DNA from: Steromphala cineraria
Lineage: Eukaryota > Mollusca > Gastropoda > Trochida > Trochidae
Assembly: GCA_916613615.1 (NCBI GenBank)
Contig: OU744730.1
Coordinates: 35,449,315-35,513,314 of the forward strand
DNA: 64,000 nucleotides
Reading direction: 5' to 3'
The position numbers were made by a program, and so were the translations under genes. Each line of letters starts with the position of its first letter. Position 1 is the stretch's first letter. Positions 32,901-44,859 of the stretch are shown here, piece by piece. The notes beneath the pieces were generated by a model, which was not told the origin of the DNA, ran no database searches, and was given only the letters and a program-made list of their open reading frames with translations.

Positions 32901-35430
32901 TCAAACAGTCGCATAGCCCTAAGAGACATGAAAACTGCCTTCTTGTGGCTTGGGCCTCTCAGCAGGCAAAGGGCGAAGCAGATATACTGAGCTGGAGATA
33001 CCCTCACAGTCTGGCGTCTAAATAAGGGAGGTTCCAGACCTGGACTTGGCAACAAGTTTAAGTGGTCAGCACTCATCCAGGTGACAGGCTTCAGTTTTCT
33101 TTGTTATGGGGGGTCTGATCCTTCATCAGAATCAAAAGTTAGCCCTTTTTTCCATTGAATGTTAACTTTCTGGAAGCCTTGAGATGTGCCGCTTCTCGTA
33201 TCCTCATGTCCGATAGCAAAGTTGAATTGATGCAGCACTCCTGGCAAATGCTTATTTATTACACCATACCTGTGATTTGTCTCTGCACTGACAATCTATT
33301 GTATACACTGCCATCTGGAACTGATAGTTATCTCCAGGTAGATGTTTATTGGCTTGTAGAAGAGATTATCTATATGACGCCTATAGGAGTATTGGCTAAC
33401 TGCAATGTGTGATGGGTAATACTCAAGAGCACCTACCAATCATTAGGCAATTAGCAGTTAATTGAGTGTGGACTCATTTTTACAAGGAAGAAAATGTCTT
33501 TCAAGCAGTACCAAATTTAGCAGTTTCAATTTTTATTTTCATAGTGAAATTTGATGAAAATTGTCAAAAAAAGTGACTATAATTGGTGAAAATTAAAAAA
33601 AATTGTTAAAAATATTTATATTTGTCCAAACTTTTTCAAATATTGTTTGTTTTAAAGTATTTGATTAACATTTGCAGGAAAAAGTTACTTTTTGATGATA
33701 TCTTGTATGGTTTCAGAATTATGAGCATTGCGCTACCCTGCAGACGACAAGTTTACAAGATCTACTGGCCTTTTAAATCAGATGACAGGGCCTGATGCAA
33801 GTTCCCTGTCAGGATACTTGTGTTTGCACCTGAGACCTGAGCTTTTGTGCATTTATTGGTAATTGGATGTACTTACTACCTGTGAAGTTTTATTGAATTT
33901 CGACAAAAATAGTTGCCCTGATATGGGAAGCACTAAATGGGGGTTATGATGTGTTTGATGGCTAATAACTTTGTCAGTTTTAAATATTTTTGCTTGAAAT
34001 GTGGTACACTTATTCATTAATGATGTTTGTAAAAGGCATTTTATGCATTTTCCAGTAGAATGTAATTTTTGATAGTCTGCTTCCTTATCAATTTTACGCA
34101 AAGCAAAACTGATCTAAGAGAGGGCTGTACACCTAGACACATTATTTTTCTCAATTGCACAGGTCCTTGGTCCATTATTGAACCCATTTATGGTTGACGA
34201 TATCCGACAAATGTTATTTCTAGAGAAATTGACATTTTTTGGTAGAGATACACTCAGACTTGGGTTTCCTGCCTCACATTTTCAATGTCAGTATAAACTT
34301 TTAAGTGCTCAACACTTAGATTCATCTTCAATATTTCATGTAGCTGATGTTTAACACTGTTTTCATGTTGAAATTTGTCATCTTCCACTTGCAGAGTAGA
34401 AAAGACCTAATCCACCAGCTATGAGAAGCATCGCCACTGCAAAACACTGAGTGATGGGAACATAGAGAACGGTCCCAATAATAACACAGAAGTGTCTCCT
34501 CAGTGACATTAGGTAAGATACTATGCAGTACATTTGTGTAGCTAGTATGAGTTTTTGACACTTCTTTACTATTGAAACTGAGCTGGGTCTTCACATCCTG
34601 ACTAAAAAATCACTGTTGCTGTCTCCTCTGCTCATGGGTGGTGCCTGTAAACATGTATATCACAATGTTGTTTATTGCCCACTCGGTAGACGTCAAAACG
34701 TCGAAGGCAGTTAATCAGATTCCAGCAATTGGCCATTTATGAACCGTCAAACAGTCGCATAGCCCTAAGAGACATGAAAACTGCCTTCTTGTGGCTTGGG
34801 CCTCTCAGCAGGCAAAGGGCGAAGCAGATATACTGAGCTGGAGATACCCTCACAGTCTGGCGTCTAAATAAGGGAGGTTCCAGACCTGGACTTGGCAACA
34901 AGTTTAAGTGGTCAGCACTCATCCAGGTGACAGGCTTCAGTTTTCTTTGTTTTTGGGGGTCTGATCCTTCATCAGAATCAAAAGTTAGCCCTTTTTTCCA
35001 TTGAATGTTAACTTTCTGGAAGCCTTGAGATGTGCCGCTTCTCGTATCCTCATGTCCGATAGCAAAGTTGAATTGATGCAGCACTCCTGGCAAATGCTTA
35101 TTTATTACACCATACCTGTGATTTGTCTCTGCACTGACAATCTATTGTATACACTGCCATCTGGAACTGATAGTTATCTCCAGGCAGATGTTTATTGGCT
35201 TGTAGAAGAGATTACCTATATGACGCCTATAGGAGTATTGGTTAACTGCAATGTGTGATGGGTAATACTCAAGAGCACCTACCAATCATTAGGCAATTAG
35301 CAGTTAATTGAGTGTGGACTTATTTTTACAAGGAAGAAAATGTCTTTCAAGCAGTACCAAATTTAGCAGTTTCAATTTTTATTTTCATAGTGAAATTTGA
35401 TGAAAATTGTCAAAAAAAGTGACCAAAATT
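29961..35430. repeat. Three short-type tandem units of 1,847 bp
   Basis: Units start at AAAGTATTTGATTAAC at 29,961, 31,807 and 33,654 (periods 1,846 and 1,847). The third is cut by the LINE at 35,430 and resumes at 41,088. Relative to the long unit each lacks about 950 bp between GTAATTTTT and TTTTTGATAG, a deletion at a poly-T microhomology, so the short form arose once and was then amplified. The units are almost identical. Recurrent short frames on both strands (for example 30,635-30,901 minus; 31,308-31,565 plus) have no recognised product. Confidence 0.93.
35325..35430. repeat. Target-site duplication of the LINE, 3' side
   Basis: About 106 bp from TTTACAAGGAAG to the start of the LINE poly(A) tract are repeated at 41,088-41,193 with one visible mismatch (GACC/GACT). 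Confidence 0.8.
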
Positions 35431-35561
35431 TTTTTACATTTTTTTTTTTACTTTTTATTTTCAAAGCATTTTACAGTGTTTTTTAAAAATCAACAGATGA
35501 CATTCCGGTACAGCATTAATAATGAAAAATCACATAAGTACAGTATGGCAAATAGTCAAAT

Positions 35562-38500
35562 TTACGTGAATAGATTATGGCAAGTTGACCAAAATTTATA
35601 GAAAAGGCTAATATCACACTCAATGATCGCTGAACATTTAGTAAGTAAATAATAGTCACGCATTTCGTTTTTGAATACTTGAAATGGTGGCATTCTTTTA
35701 TTCAATTTGTTTTTAAATATAAGATATTTCATTATTATTAAGATGATATTCAGAGGATCGTTATTCTTATCCGGATAACCAATCATAACATGTTTCTCTG
35801 TAATGTTTATTTGGATAAGAGCCTTCTGACGTAGCCAGGATTCAAGTTGTTGCCAGATTTCATTTACTTTTTCGCATGTCCAAAATAAATTATCTGGTGT
35901 CTCGATTTCTTGAGAACAGAAACTACAGTTTGGATTGTCAACATAACCTAATTTATACAGAATGCTATTAGTTGGAAGTATGTGATGTAGTATTTTATAT
36001 TGAAACCATTGAAGTCTAGTATCTTTTGTGCATCTGAAAGGGACCATATTGTATTGAGACCAGTTATCAAATGTGATTTCATTAAATATGTTTCGTTCCC
36101 ATTTAATGCTGTGTAAGTTTTTTGTAGTGATTGGTGTGATTAGTATGTTGTAGAAATATTTAGATCCTTTCAAACAATTAAACACATTTAACAGTGTATG
36201 AGGCAGTATTGGATTTTGCAATTTTTCTAAATGAGTCATATTCACATGTTTTTCATGAAAATATTGTTTAATTGCAGCGATAAGGCCATTATAGGTGACA
36301 AAATTTGTTTTGATCTCGAAAGATTTAGAAAATTTCTCATAGGTAAAGAATTGTCCGTCCTTATCAATGAGATCGTTAATGAAGCGTACTCCCTTTTGAT
36401 TCCAACCTTTATAGTAGATAGGGGTACGTGCAATGCGTATATTACTATTAAGCCAAATAGTTTCTGATAGTATGTCGTTCCCTTTATGTTCTGTTCTAGA
36501 GTTGAAGTCCCACCAGGCTATCAAAATATCTCTGTAGTATTTGTTAGGTGTAAGCGGAAGAAGCTCATGTCTCAAGTAATCACAACTATATTCCAAAAAG
36601 TTACCCGAACCTAACTTAGGGAGATTGAGGTTAAAAAGGAAACACCATTTTGAGTCTGAGGTGACGAAACGCCGTAACATTGATAATTTCTGCGCCTGCA
36701 TTGTTGCTTTGATATTTGTCACATTGAATCCTCCATTCTTTTTGTCACAAATTATTTGACTTCTTTTTATTTTGTCAGGTTTGTTCTTCCAAATAAATTT
36801 AAAACATTTTCTTTGAAATTCATTAATACATTCAGTATTTGGGTTTGGTAATGAACTAAAAAGGTGATGTAATTTTGGAATAATTAATGATTTTAAAACA
36901 GTGTTTCTTCCAAATGGGGTAAGGTTATGTGTTGACCAAATAGACATTAACGTTCACACGTTCTAAGTTTTTCTTTTATAGTTAGTGTCTACTATATCTT
37001 CAAGATCATGAGTAAACGTTATACCTAGGAGGTCAAAGTCGCCTTGGTCCCAGTTTAGGTCAAGTTGTGGACATAACTTCATTTTTGATCTCTTTTTGGA
37101 TCCAATCCATATGAGACGCGTTTTTTCAATGTTAACCTTTAAACCTGAAAATCTGGCAATGAAATTCAGTACAGTAAAAACAGCGAAAAGACAGCGTTCT
37201 GAACCATCTAAAATGCATGATGTATCGTCTGCAAATTGATTCAGTAGAAATTCCATATTACCTATTGTTATCCCTTTGATGTTTTTATTATTCTTGATCA
37301 TTATCGCAAGTATTTCTGCACATAATATGAATATATAAGGCGAAAGGGGGTCGCCCTGACGGCATCCCCTTTGTATCTCAAACATAGGTGAACCATAACC
37401 ATTTACCAATACAGTTGATTCTATACCATGATATAACGTCTTGAACCATTTACGTATCGATTGCCCAAAATTAAAAAAAGCAAGTGTTTTATCTATAAAT
37501 GACCAGTCGACCGTGTCAAATGCCTTTTCAAAATCTATAAGCAAAAGGAGTCCAGGTATTTGGTGAGATTCTGTATATTCCATAAGATCATATATTAACC
37601 GCGTTATCTCGCCAATGTATCTTCCGGACATGAAACCTTTCTGGTCCTCACTAATCAATGTCGGGAGCACAGATTTGATTCGTTTAGAGACTGCAGCTGA
37701 AGCTATTTTATAAAACACAGATAGGAGAGAGATCGGTCGCCAATTTTTCATTAAAATCTTGGGTTTGTTACCTTTTGGTATACAGGTAATAAGTCCCCGT
37801 TTTAAACTAATAGAAAGTTCCCCTTTATCGTATGATTGATTAAGTGATCTGATTAAGAATTTATTGATATCTGACCAAAAGAACTTTAAGAATTCTGCAG
37901 TGAAACCATCGGGTCCAGGGCTTTTGTCATTTTTCAAGCACTTTAATGCTGTAAGTAATTCTTCGTATTCAAGTTTGCCCTCTAGTGATGTTGACACGTT
38001 TTGATCTAGCTTTGGTACAGTGTAGTTTTTCAATAGTTGATCAAGGTCGATATCGCTAACATCATGTTTCTTACTGTAGAGTTTGGAATAAAACTTTTTA
38101 ACTTCATCTTGAATTTGCTGTTGATTTGTCAATATGAGTCCATCATCACTTTGAAGAGATGAAAATGACTTATTTAAAAAGTTTCGAGATTCTAATCCAA
38201 GGAAATATTTTGTTGTTTTTTCGCATTTTGCTAAATTGTTGACCTTTGATCTAATCATGAGTCCTTGCGTTTTAATTTTATTAATATTTTCGAGTTGTTC
38301 GTTCAAATCATCAATTTCTTTTAGTTTTATAGATTTTAATTCAATGTCATCAATTTGATCCATATCCTTTGTAACGTGATTGAGTTTAGATATAAGTTCA
38401 GTTTCATCTTTTTCTCTTTGCTTCTTTTTATATGATGAATATTTAATTGTTTGACCTCTTATTTGAAGCAATAATACTTCAAAAAGCATCTGATCATCGA

Positions 38501-39362
38501 TAGTATATTCGCTATCTGTGTTGCCATGGTTTTCATATTGCAAAATAGTTTCCGAAATAGTACTTTTGACAAGTGCAACATAGTCTTTGTCTCTTAAAAG
38601 AGAATTGTTGAATTTCCAAAAGCCTTTTCCCCTGTCTAATTCTGTCAGTGTAAAAGACATTGATATTGGAGAGTGATCGGACATGAAGCTTGGTTCTATT
38701 GCTACATCAGTTATAGACGGGATCATATTGTGCGACACAAGGAAGTAATCGAGTCTAGCCTGTTTTAAAGGAGAAGGTTGACGCCATGTATATCGTTTGT
38801 CATTTGGATACCTCTCTCGCCAGGGATCAATTAAATCAATTTCGTCTTTTAATTTCATTATTCTATCTCTAGCATTTGGATTGTTATGATGTTTGTAGTT
38901 AAACGTATCGATATAATAGTTTTGTACTACATTCCAGTCCCCACACATGATTATGTGGTCACTGTTAAGAGTCTTAATGGTTATTTCAAGTTCATCATAG
39001 AAATTGGGGTCGTCAGCATTTGGGCCATAAAGATTGATGATTGCTAGTTTATATTTATCTAAAGTGATTTCTACGATTACACTATTGCCATCACAATCTT
39101 TTCTAACATTATCAAGGGTATAATCTATGTATTTAGAAAAAAGTATAGCAACACCCCTCGAGTTACTGCTTTAAGAACTAAAATAACAATTCTTACAACC
39201 CCAGTCTTCAGTTACCGTTTTTTCCATTTCTTTAGTAAAATGAACATCTTGCAAACAGTATATCGAGGAGCGTTTCTTTTTCAAAAATCTAAACATCTCT
39301 TTTCTTTTCTTCTTATTATTCAGACCTCTGCAATTCAAAGATGTTATTTTTACCTTAGTCAT
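35562..39362 (-). pseudogene. LINE ORF2: AP endonuclease and reverse transcriptase with three in-frame stops
   Basis: One continuous reading frame of about 1,267 codons, the usual L1 ORF2 length, is interrupted only by TAA (39,173-39,171), TAG (36,965-36,963) and TGA (36,956-36,954), with no frameshift. The endonuclease part has TSLNCRGLN, YCLQDVHF (Asp where Glu is commonest), CGDWNVV, RLDYFLVS and SDHSPIS. The RT part has GPDGFTAEFLKFFW, LIDFEKAFDTVDW, GCRQGDPLSPYIF and the catalytic FADD at about 37,230. The C-terminus has a Cys cluster (CSFCSQ…TCEKVNEIW). In the family, the enzyme nicks the target and primes reverse transcription of its own RNA. The start is set at MTKVKI because the endonuclease fold begins immediately after it. 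Confidence 0.88.
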
Positions 39363-39386
39363 ATTCTGATTGGTTCTGATTAGCAA

Positions 39387-40140
39387 CCGGGTATATACAT
39401 GAAAAGAAATATATTGCCAAATGATTCGAAGGAATAGTTATATAGTACATAGTATTGAGTGTAATATTGCCTACTGTTGAAAACATTGCCATACCAAACA
39501 GAAGAGTTTCAATGAGTAAACAAAAAGGAATGAAACAAAATACCGTAACAACTGAAAAACGCTTAGATGTCCGACCTGGAACACTCATGGAGTCGAGTAT
39601 ATCCACGGATGATAATAAGTAACAAATAACGTTAATGTCATATTCATACTTACACGTTCGCACATTGTCCGCGCATTGTCCGTGTAGTATATCCAAAAAA
39701 CGAAAATCCATAAGAATATAGTTCCAAAACGTGAATTACACGAAGCACAGCACAAGACATCACAACACATCACATCACAGTACAATACATGACAACAGCT
39801 CTGGGTACACTGCAACCACGTGTCTCGTCTCTCGTGTGTCCCGCGCGGAAAGCACGTGCAGTTCATCGGTGTACCAGAGTGTGTTGTCTAGAGAACTTAT
39901 GGTTGTTTCGTGAATTTGTCAAAATAATAAAATTTTCAGTATATGCAAAAAGAACCGACATATCATTTAACATAAAAGGGCATCGAAAGAAAATTAAATC
40001 TTATGTAAAGAACTTGAAAACACGTTTGGCGGGAAACAAAAATTGAGCTTACACGCTGATTAGTTTTGAGATGTTGTTTGGAATCACTTTCAAATATAGC
40101 AAAACAACAGCACAGTGATACGACATGAAATATGGAGTTC
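39387..40140 (-). other. LINE inter-ORF region
   Basis: There are 750 bp between ORF1 and ORF2, longer than the short spacer of mammalian L1. It includes overlapping hydrophobic minus-strand frames (39,355-39,711; 39,585-39,866) with no family resemblance. A CACAACACATCACATCACAG-type low-complexity stretch lies near 39,755. It may carry an internal initiation site for ORF2, but I see no direct evidence. Confidence 0.5.
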
Positions 40141-40878
40141 TCAATTGTGTATTTTCCACAAAGAAGATGGAACAGTCGGGTCCCTGGTTTCCAGGACTAC
40201 TTCAGTGCCAACTACTCGCACCCTTGTCCAGAGCTTCTCCTGTTCCCGAATCGAAGTGGCTTGGCGTCCGAGGATTGCTCGTCTCTTCTTCATTAGAGCA
40301 GGTAGGTCGGTCTGGATACTTTTCGATGTTCCCTTCAAAAGTTTGCGGGCCCCATACACTGCATCTCTGTCTACCATGTGGATGAATGTGGCAATTATCG
40401 AAGGAGGGGCAGAGGGCTTGTTCTGCCTTTGGTACTCAGACTTAGGTAGCCTATGTACGATTTTGAAGAACATGTTGTCGACCTGGTCCTCGCTAAACTG
40501 GAGTGTCTCTACAAAAAAAGCTCTGAGGACTCGTTCCGTATTTTCCTGAGGTTTCTCCGATATACCGTAAAATAGGAGATTGGTTTTGCTGTCATGAATG
40601 TCTTTCAATATTACCTGCTTTTCTAAGGTGGATTTTGATTCATTCAGAGCCGCTAGTTCTTTCCGGAGAGACTGTATCTCCTCCTCGTGCTTTGAAACCA
40701 CGTGTTCAATAGCATTAATAGTTTGCTTTATCTCGTTAATATCTGATTTTAACGAATCAATAGATGTTTGCAGTTCTGTTTGACAGTTTCTAATTAGTGC
40801 TGCTAACCTTTTTTCGGAGTTTTGTATGAACTCCTCCGTGTTTGTCGAAGCACGTGTTGACCTCGCCGTCTCGGACAT
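40141..40878 (-). CDS. LINE ORF1 protein (L1-type RNA-binding chaperone)
   Basis: An intact frame of 245 residues. Residues about 15-95 are heptad-like and Lys/Glu-rich (coiled coil, e.g. HEEEIQSLRKELAALNESK), the trimerisation region of L1 ORF1p. Residues about 100-165 form the RRM-like part (TNLLFYGISE…RVLRAFF…FKIVHRLPKS). The last 75 residues form the basic C-terminal domain (RRAILGRQATSIREQ). In the family this protein coats LINE RNA and acts as a nucleic-acid chaperone. It is somewhat shorter than vertebrate ORF1p because of a short N-terminus. It is the only uninterrupted LINE frame here. The start is the first Met after the leader. Confidence 0.82.
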   Translation of the reverse strand: MSETARSTRASTNTEEFIQNSEKRLAALIRNCQTELQTSIDSLKSDINEIKQTINAIEHVVSKHEEEIQSLRKELAALNESKSTLEKQVILKDIHDSKTNLLFYGISEKPQENTERVLRAFFVETLQFSEDQVDNMFFKIVHRLPKSEYQRQNKPSAPPSIIATFIHMVDRDAVYGARKLLKGTSKSIQTDLPALMKKRRAILGRQATSIREQEKLWTRVRVVGTEVVLETRDPTVPSSLWKIHN

Positions 40879-41087
40879 CTCAGAAAGTCCAAATGTTTGG
40901 CGAAAAATACAGCAAAATATGCGAGAAGGGTTTATATATCAATCCGGTTGTGTGTTGCAATGTTACTGACTACTTTATAGCCTTTTCAAATGTTTTTCAA
41001 CAGTTTGGAAACAAAATCATCCGTGGATAGAGAGAGCGCCTCAGCCACGCGTCCAACTCTTATTCATGCGCAACCGGAAGCTCATTA

Positions 41088-41441
41088 TTTACAAGGAAGA
41101 AAATGTCTTTCAAGCAGTACCAAATTTAGCAGTTTCAATTTTTATTTTCATAGTGAAATTTGATGAAAATTGTCAAAAAAAGTGACTAAAATTGGTGAAA
41201 ATTTAAAAAAATTGTTAAAAATATTTATATTTGTCCAAACTTTTTCAAATATTGTTTGTTTTAAAGTATTTGATTAACATTTGCAGGAAAAAGTTACTTT
41301 TTGATGATATCTTGTATGGTTTCAGAATTATGAGCATTGCGCTACCCTGCAGACGACAAGTTTACAAGATCTACTGACCTTTTAAATCAGATGACAGGGC
41401 CTGATGCAAGTTCCCTGTCAGGATACTTGTGTTTGCACCTG
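41088..41441. repeat. Array unit resumed after the LINE, ending at piggyBac C
   Basis: The first 106 bp duplicate the LINE target. The sequence then passes the unit junction at 41,265 (TTTAAAGTATTTGATTAAC) and region X, stopping abruptly after GTTTGCACCTG, where truncated piggyBac C begins. No gene is present. Confidence 0.88.
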
Positions 41442-41670
41442 TAGCAGCTTCCCCCGTAGCAGCTAGTATACGTCTTGCAATGTTTCTTATATCTGGATCA
41501 CTGTCCATGTCAGATACCAATCCATCACTATCACTATCCCCGTCACTATCATCAGTAGTTTCCATATCAGAAGTTTCATCAGCATGGACTACGGAAGAGA
41601 ACTCGTCGTCTGAAGCATACAGCCCCCCAAAATTCCGAGTCCTCGGCCTCCTTCCTCTAAATCTCGGCAT
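41442..41670 (-). pseudogene. 5' fragment of the piggyBac transposase, copy C
   Basis: The frame starts MPRFRGRRPRTRN as in A and B and follows the acidic N-terminus through SDPDIRNIARRILAATG. It then runs out of the element at about 41,442 into array sequence, where a fused frame continues to 41,371. The catalytic core and zinc domain are missing. The retained residues are close to B's. Confidence 0.85.
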
Positions 41671-42149
41671 CTTCTATATCATCTGTAATAGATTGAAACA
41701 GATTTAGACATGTGCAAGAAAGAACAACTCAGGAGCATTTTACAGAGAAAACCAGTGTGAGCTTCATGGACATTCATTTGCCGTCATTCCAAAGTATTTG
41801 AAACAATCACACCATCGGCGCTGACGGCACCAAAGGCAATGGTAAAATTCACATATTTGGACGTTTTATGACTGTCCCGGCTAACCCCGGTTCTTTTTTT
41901 CATACGACTCACCCAAAGTCGAAAATCTGGACTTTCTTCTGACTTCCTAGGCGACGAGTTGGCGAGTCGCGAACGAAACAACCATCTACGTCAGGGAAGC
42001 TCTGATTGTCAGTTGTGGATTACAAAAGTTTTGCAACTTTTGATAGGTTCAACGGACCTAACCGCCGCAGCGTCACGGCGAAACCCGAACAAAATTGCCG
42101 ATGTCAAAAAAAGACATCAACACATTTTGCGGGGCTTCTTGCATCTTTA

Positions 42150-44650
42150 TTTCTCTTTGTGCATATACATATGATATACCAAAATGATGGCAATTTTACT
42201 CTCTTTCCATCGATATATCGTGTGTTAGAGCGCGCCACTTGGTAAGTGAAATATCTATCGCGAAAGTACATACTTTTGCGGCCTTTATAGTATAATTATT
42301 TGCATGGGCGGACATACAAATGATATGCCAAAATGATGGCAATTTTATTCTCTTTCCATCGATATATCGTGTGTTAGAGCGCGCCACTTGGTTAGTGAAA
42401 TATCTAGCGCGAAAGTACATACTTTTGCGGCCTTTATAGTATAATTATTTGCATGGGCGGACATACAAATGATATGCCAAAATGAAGGCAATTTCATCCT
42501 CTTTCCAACGATATATCATGTGTAAGAGCGCGCCGCTTGGTTAGTGAAATATCAAGCCCGAAAGCAATCTCTCGGACTTTGTGTTCTGAAATCCGAGGTA
42601 CTGGGCAACGTTACCCATGAAATTGGTTGTTCTCGAATGGAACAGCCTCGCCCGACATATAAGGAAAATGTTCCAGACCTCGGAATAATACCTAAAATAG
42701 TTTTTGAATTTCACTAAACATGATATTGATTTTGAAAGTTTGGGCGCTAAGGGTCAATTTTTCCCATGGTTCGCGGCGAGGCCCGCACTAGAGATATTGA
42801 AAATTCTCGAGTGAAAGTTCCGAGCACGCTCGATTTTTCATGGGAAAAATTCCCAATAACTTTCCGTCCCTCCCTCGGGAGAAAATCCTCGGTCTCCGAA
42901 AAAGTTGAATAATTCAAAAACCGATTGCTCCGCGTCAACTAGATTTATACCGCAGATAGAGCCCCGACTTTTCCACCTCTCCAATTAGTCACTTTTCACG
43001 AATTAATTTTTTTAATTTTTGTATTGACGAAAACGGTTTTATGTAAATATTTCAATAATTAGTAACTTCTCCTTTCTTCCAGGGACGTGAAAGGGTAGAC
43101 ATTGACACTCAAAGTTTGGACATGTGCAGTTTCAGCAAATGGCATCACAAACAAAAATGTTCAGGCAGTTCTAAAAAACCCGAGTGCAGCCGAAATTTAG
43201 TGGGAAATTTTTCACACAAAAACGACTTTAGTCGGAAAAAGCGTCTCGGTCTTGACAATATTTCTGTTTCCGGATTATAACTTTTTAGGCAGAACTGGAA
43301 GCAAACTTCTGATATTGAATGTTGAAACTTGGGGGGCTAAGGGTAAATTTTTACCATGTCTCGTGGCGAGGCCCGCACTAAAAATATTGAAAAACCTTAG
43401 AAAGAAAACTCCGAGTACGCTCGATTTTTCATGGGGAAAAAGTCCATACCTCACGGCGAAGCTCGGAAGTGTTCAAAATCTCTGGTCTTCGTCATAACCC
43501 GTGAGTGAAATTGGCCCAAAAAAAAGCCCATACCTCCGGGTGCTCTCGGAAAAGTAGAACAAAAGCACGATCGTGCTCAAAACCCGATAGTGTGAATGTG
43601 GTCATGGGACAACTTTCCCATTACATCATGGCGAGACCCAGGACAAAATTTCCGATGCCCAGAAGTGGTCAGAACACAACACTCGGACGTCCCTTTCGTC
43701 ATGGGAAAACGTTCCCATTATCTCATGCCGAGACCCGGAAAAAAATGTTGATGCCCGGTAGTGGTCCGGAACCTCTGACGTCATCGCAACCCGATCATGT
43801 AAGTTTGGTAATGGGACAAGTTTCCAATTACGTCATGACGAAAACCGGAAAAAAAATTTCATGTCAAAAAGACCTAAAAACATTTTGCGGGGCTTCTTGC
43901 ATCTTTATTTATACATATCATATACCAAATTGAAGGCATTTTTATTCTCTTTCCATCGATATATCTTGCTTTATAGTGCGCCACTTGGTTAGTGAAATAT
44001 CAAGCCCAAAAGCCTTTTTTTGCGGCCTTTATAGTACAATTATTTGCATGTTCGCATATACAAATCATATACCAAATTGAAGGCAATTTTATTCTCTTTC
44101 CATCGATATATCATGTTTTATAGCGCGCTACTTTGTTATTGAAATATCATGCACGAAAGTCGAAAACTTTTAAATATTTTTTAGTACAATTATTTGAAAA
44201 CTGCGTATATACAAATTATACACCAAATTGAAGACAATTTTATTCTCTTTCCATCGATATATCATGTGTTAGAGCGCGCCACTTGGTTAGTGAAATATCA
44301 AGCGCAAAAGAACACATTTTGTCTGCTTTTGCTGCCTTTTGCGGCCTTTATACTACAATTATTTTCAACTGCGCATATACAAATTATACACCAAATTGAA
44401 GACAATTTTATTCTCTTTCCATCGATATATCATGTTTTATAGCGCGCCACTTTGTTATTGAAATATCATGCACGAAAGTCGAAAACTTTTAAATATTTTT
44501 TAGTACAATTATTTGAAAACTGCGTATATACAAATTATACACCAAATTGAAGACAATTTTATTCTCTTTCCATCGATATATCATGTGTTAGAGCGCGCCA
44601 CTTGGTTAGTGATATATCAAGCGCGAAAGCATGTGTTTTGTCAACAATTC
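42150..44650. repeat. Left-end repeat arrays R1-R2-R1, copy C
   Basis: R1 units at about 42,150-42,560 (some with the variant GTAAGTGAAATATCTATCG), one R2 block at 42,560-43,890, then R1 units at 43,900-44,640 near the TIR. C is more diverged from A and B than they are from each other, which suggests an older insertion. Confidence 0.85.
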
Positions 44651-44859
44651 AACAGTGAAACCAATTTTCATAAAACAACGGCGTTTAGCGAGGCGCGGAA
44701 AATAATTACGAGCAATCCGGGAGCCGCCAAAACTGCTTGCAGTCAATTTTTGCCTTATCGTGAAAGTTAGAGTCCTGACTCCGGATTTCGCCAAGAGGGC
44801 TTACGCGCCAGTTTATATTTGGCACGGAAATATCACGCTCCCCGCATCGTAAGGGTTAA

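Larger units (their letters stand above)
35431..41087 (-). mobile_element. L1-like non-LTR retrotransposon, near full length (5.66 kb)
   Basis: Minus-strand order is 5' leader (41,087-40,879), ORF1 (40,878-40,141), a 0.75-kb inter-ORF region, ORF2 (39,362-35,562), a short 3' tail and an A-rich end (seen as T runs at 35,431-35,470). It sits inside a short-type array unit and is bordered by a long direct duplication of the target. Both ORFs have L1-clade architecture. ORF2 carries three in-frame stops, so this copy is probably dead. Confidence 0.9.
41442..44855 (-). mobile_element. piggyBac transposon, copy C, truncated (left half only)
   Basis: It keeps the left TIR (ends CCGCATCGTAAGGG, then TTAA at 44,856-44,859), R1 units, one R2 block (42,560-43,890 with the AGCACGATCGTGCT palindrome near 43,566), the 5' leader and the first part of the transposase. 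Everything beyond roughly codon 75 of the transposase, R3 and the right TIR are gone. The break is fused to array sequence without a TTAA. This copy cannot move unless a compatible right end is nearby. Confidence 0.9.

Noticed and set aside
36963..39171. Stop-codon recoding to express LINE ORF2 as one protein
   Set aside because: Two stops 9 bp apart and a third upstream, without a recognisable recoding signal, fit ordinary mutational decay better.
39355..39866. Hydrophobic minus frames between LINE ORF1 and ORF2
   Set aside because: They overlap each other in different frames and resemble no L1 component; most likely inter-ORF sequence.
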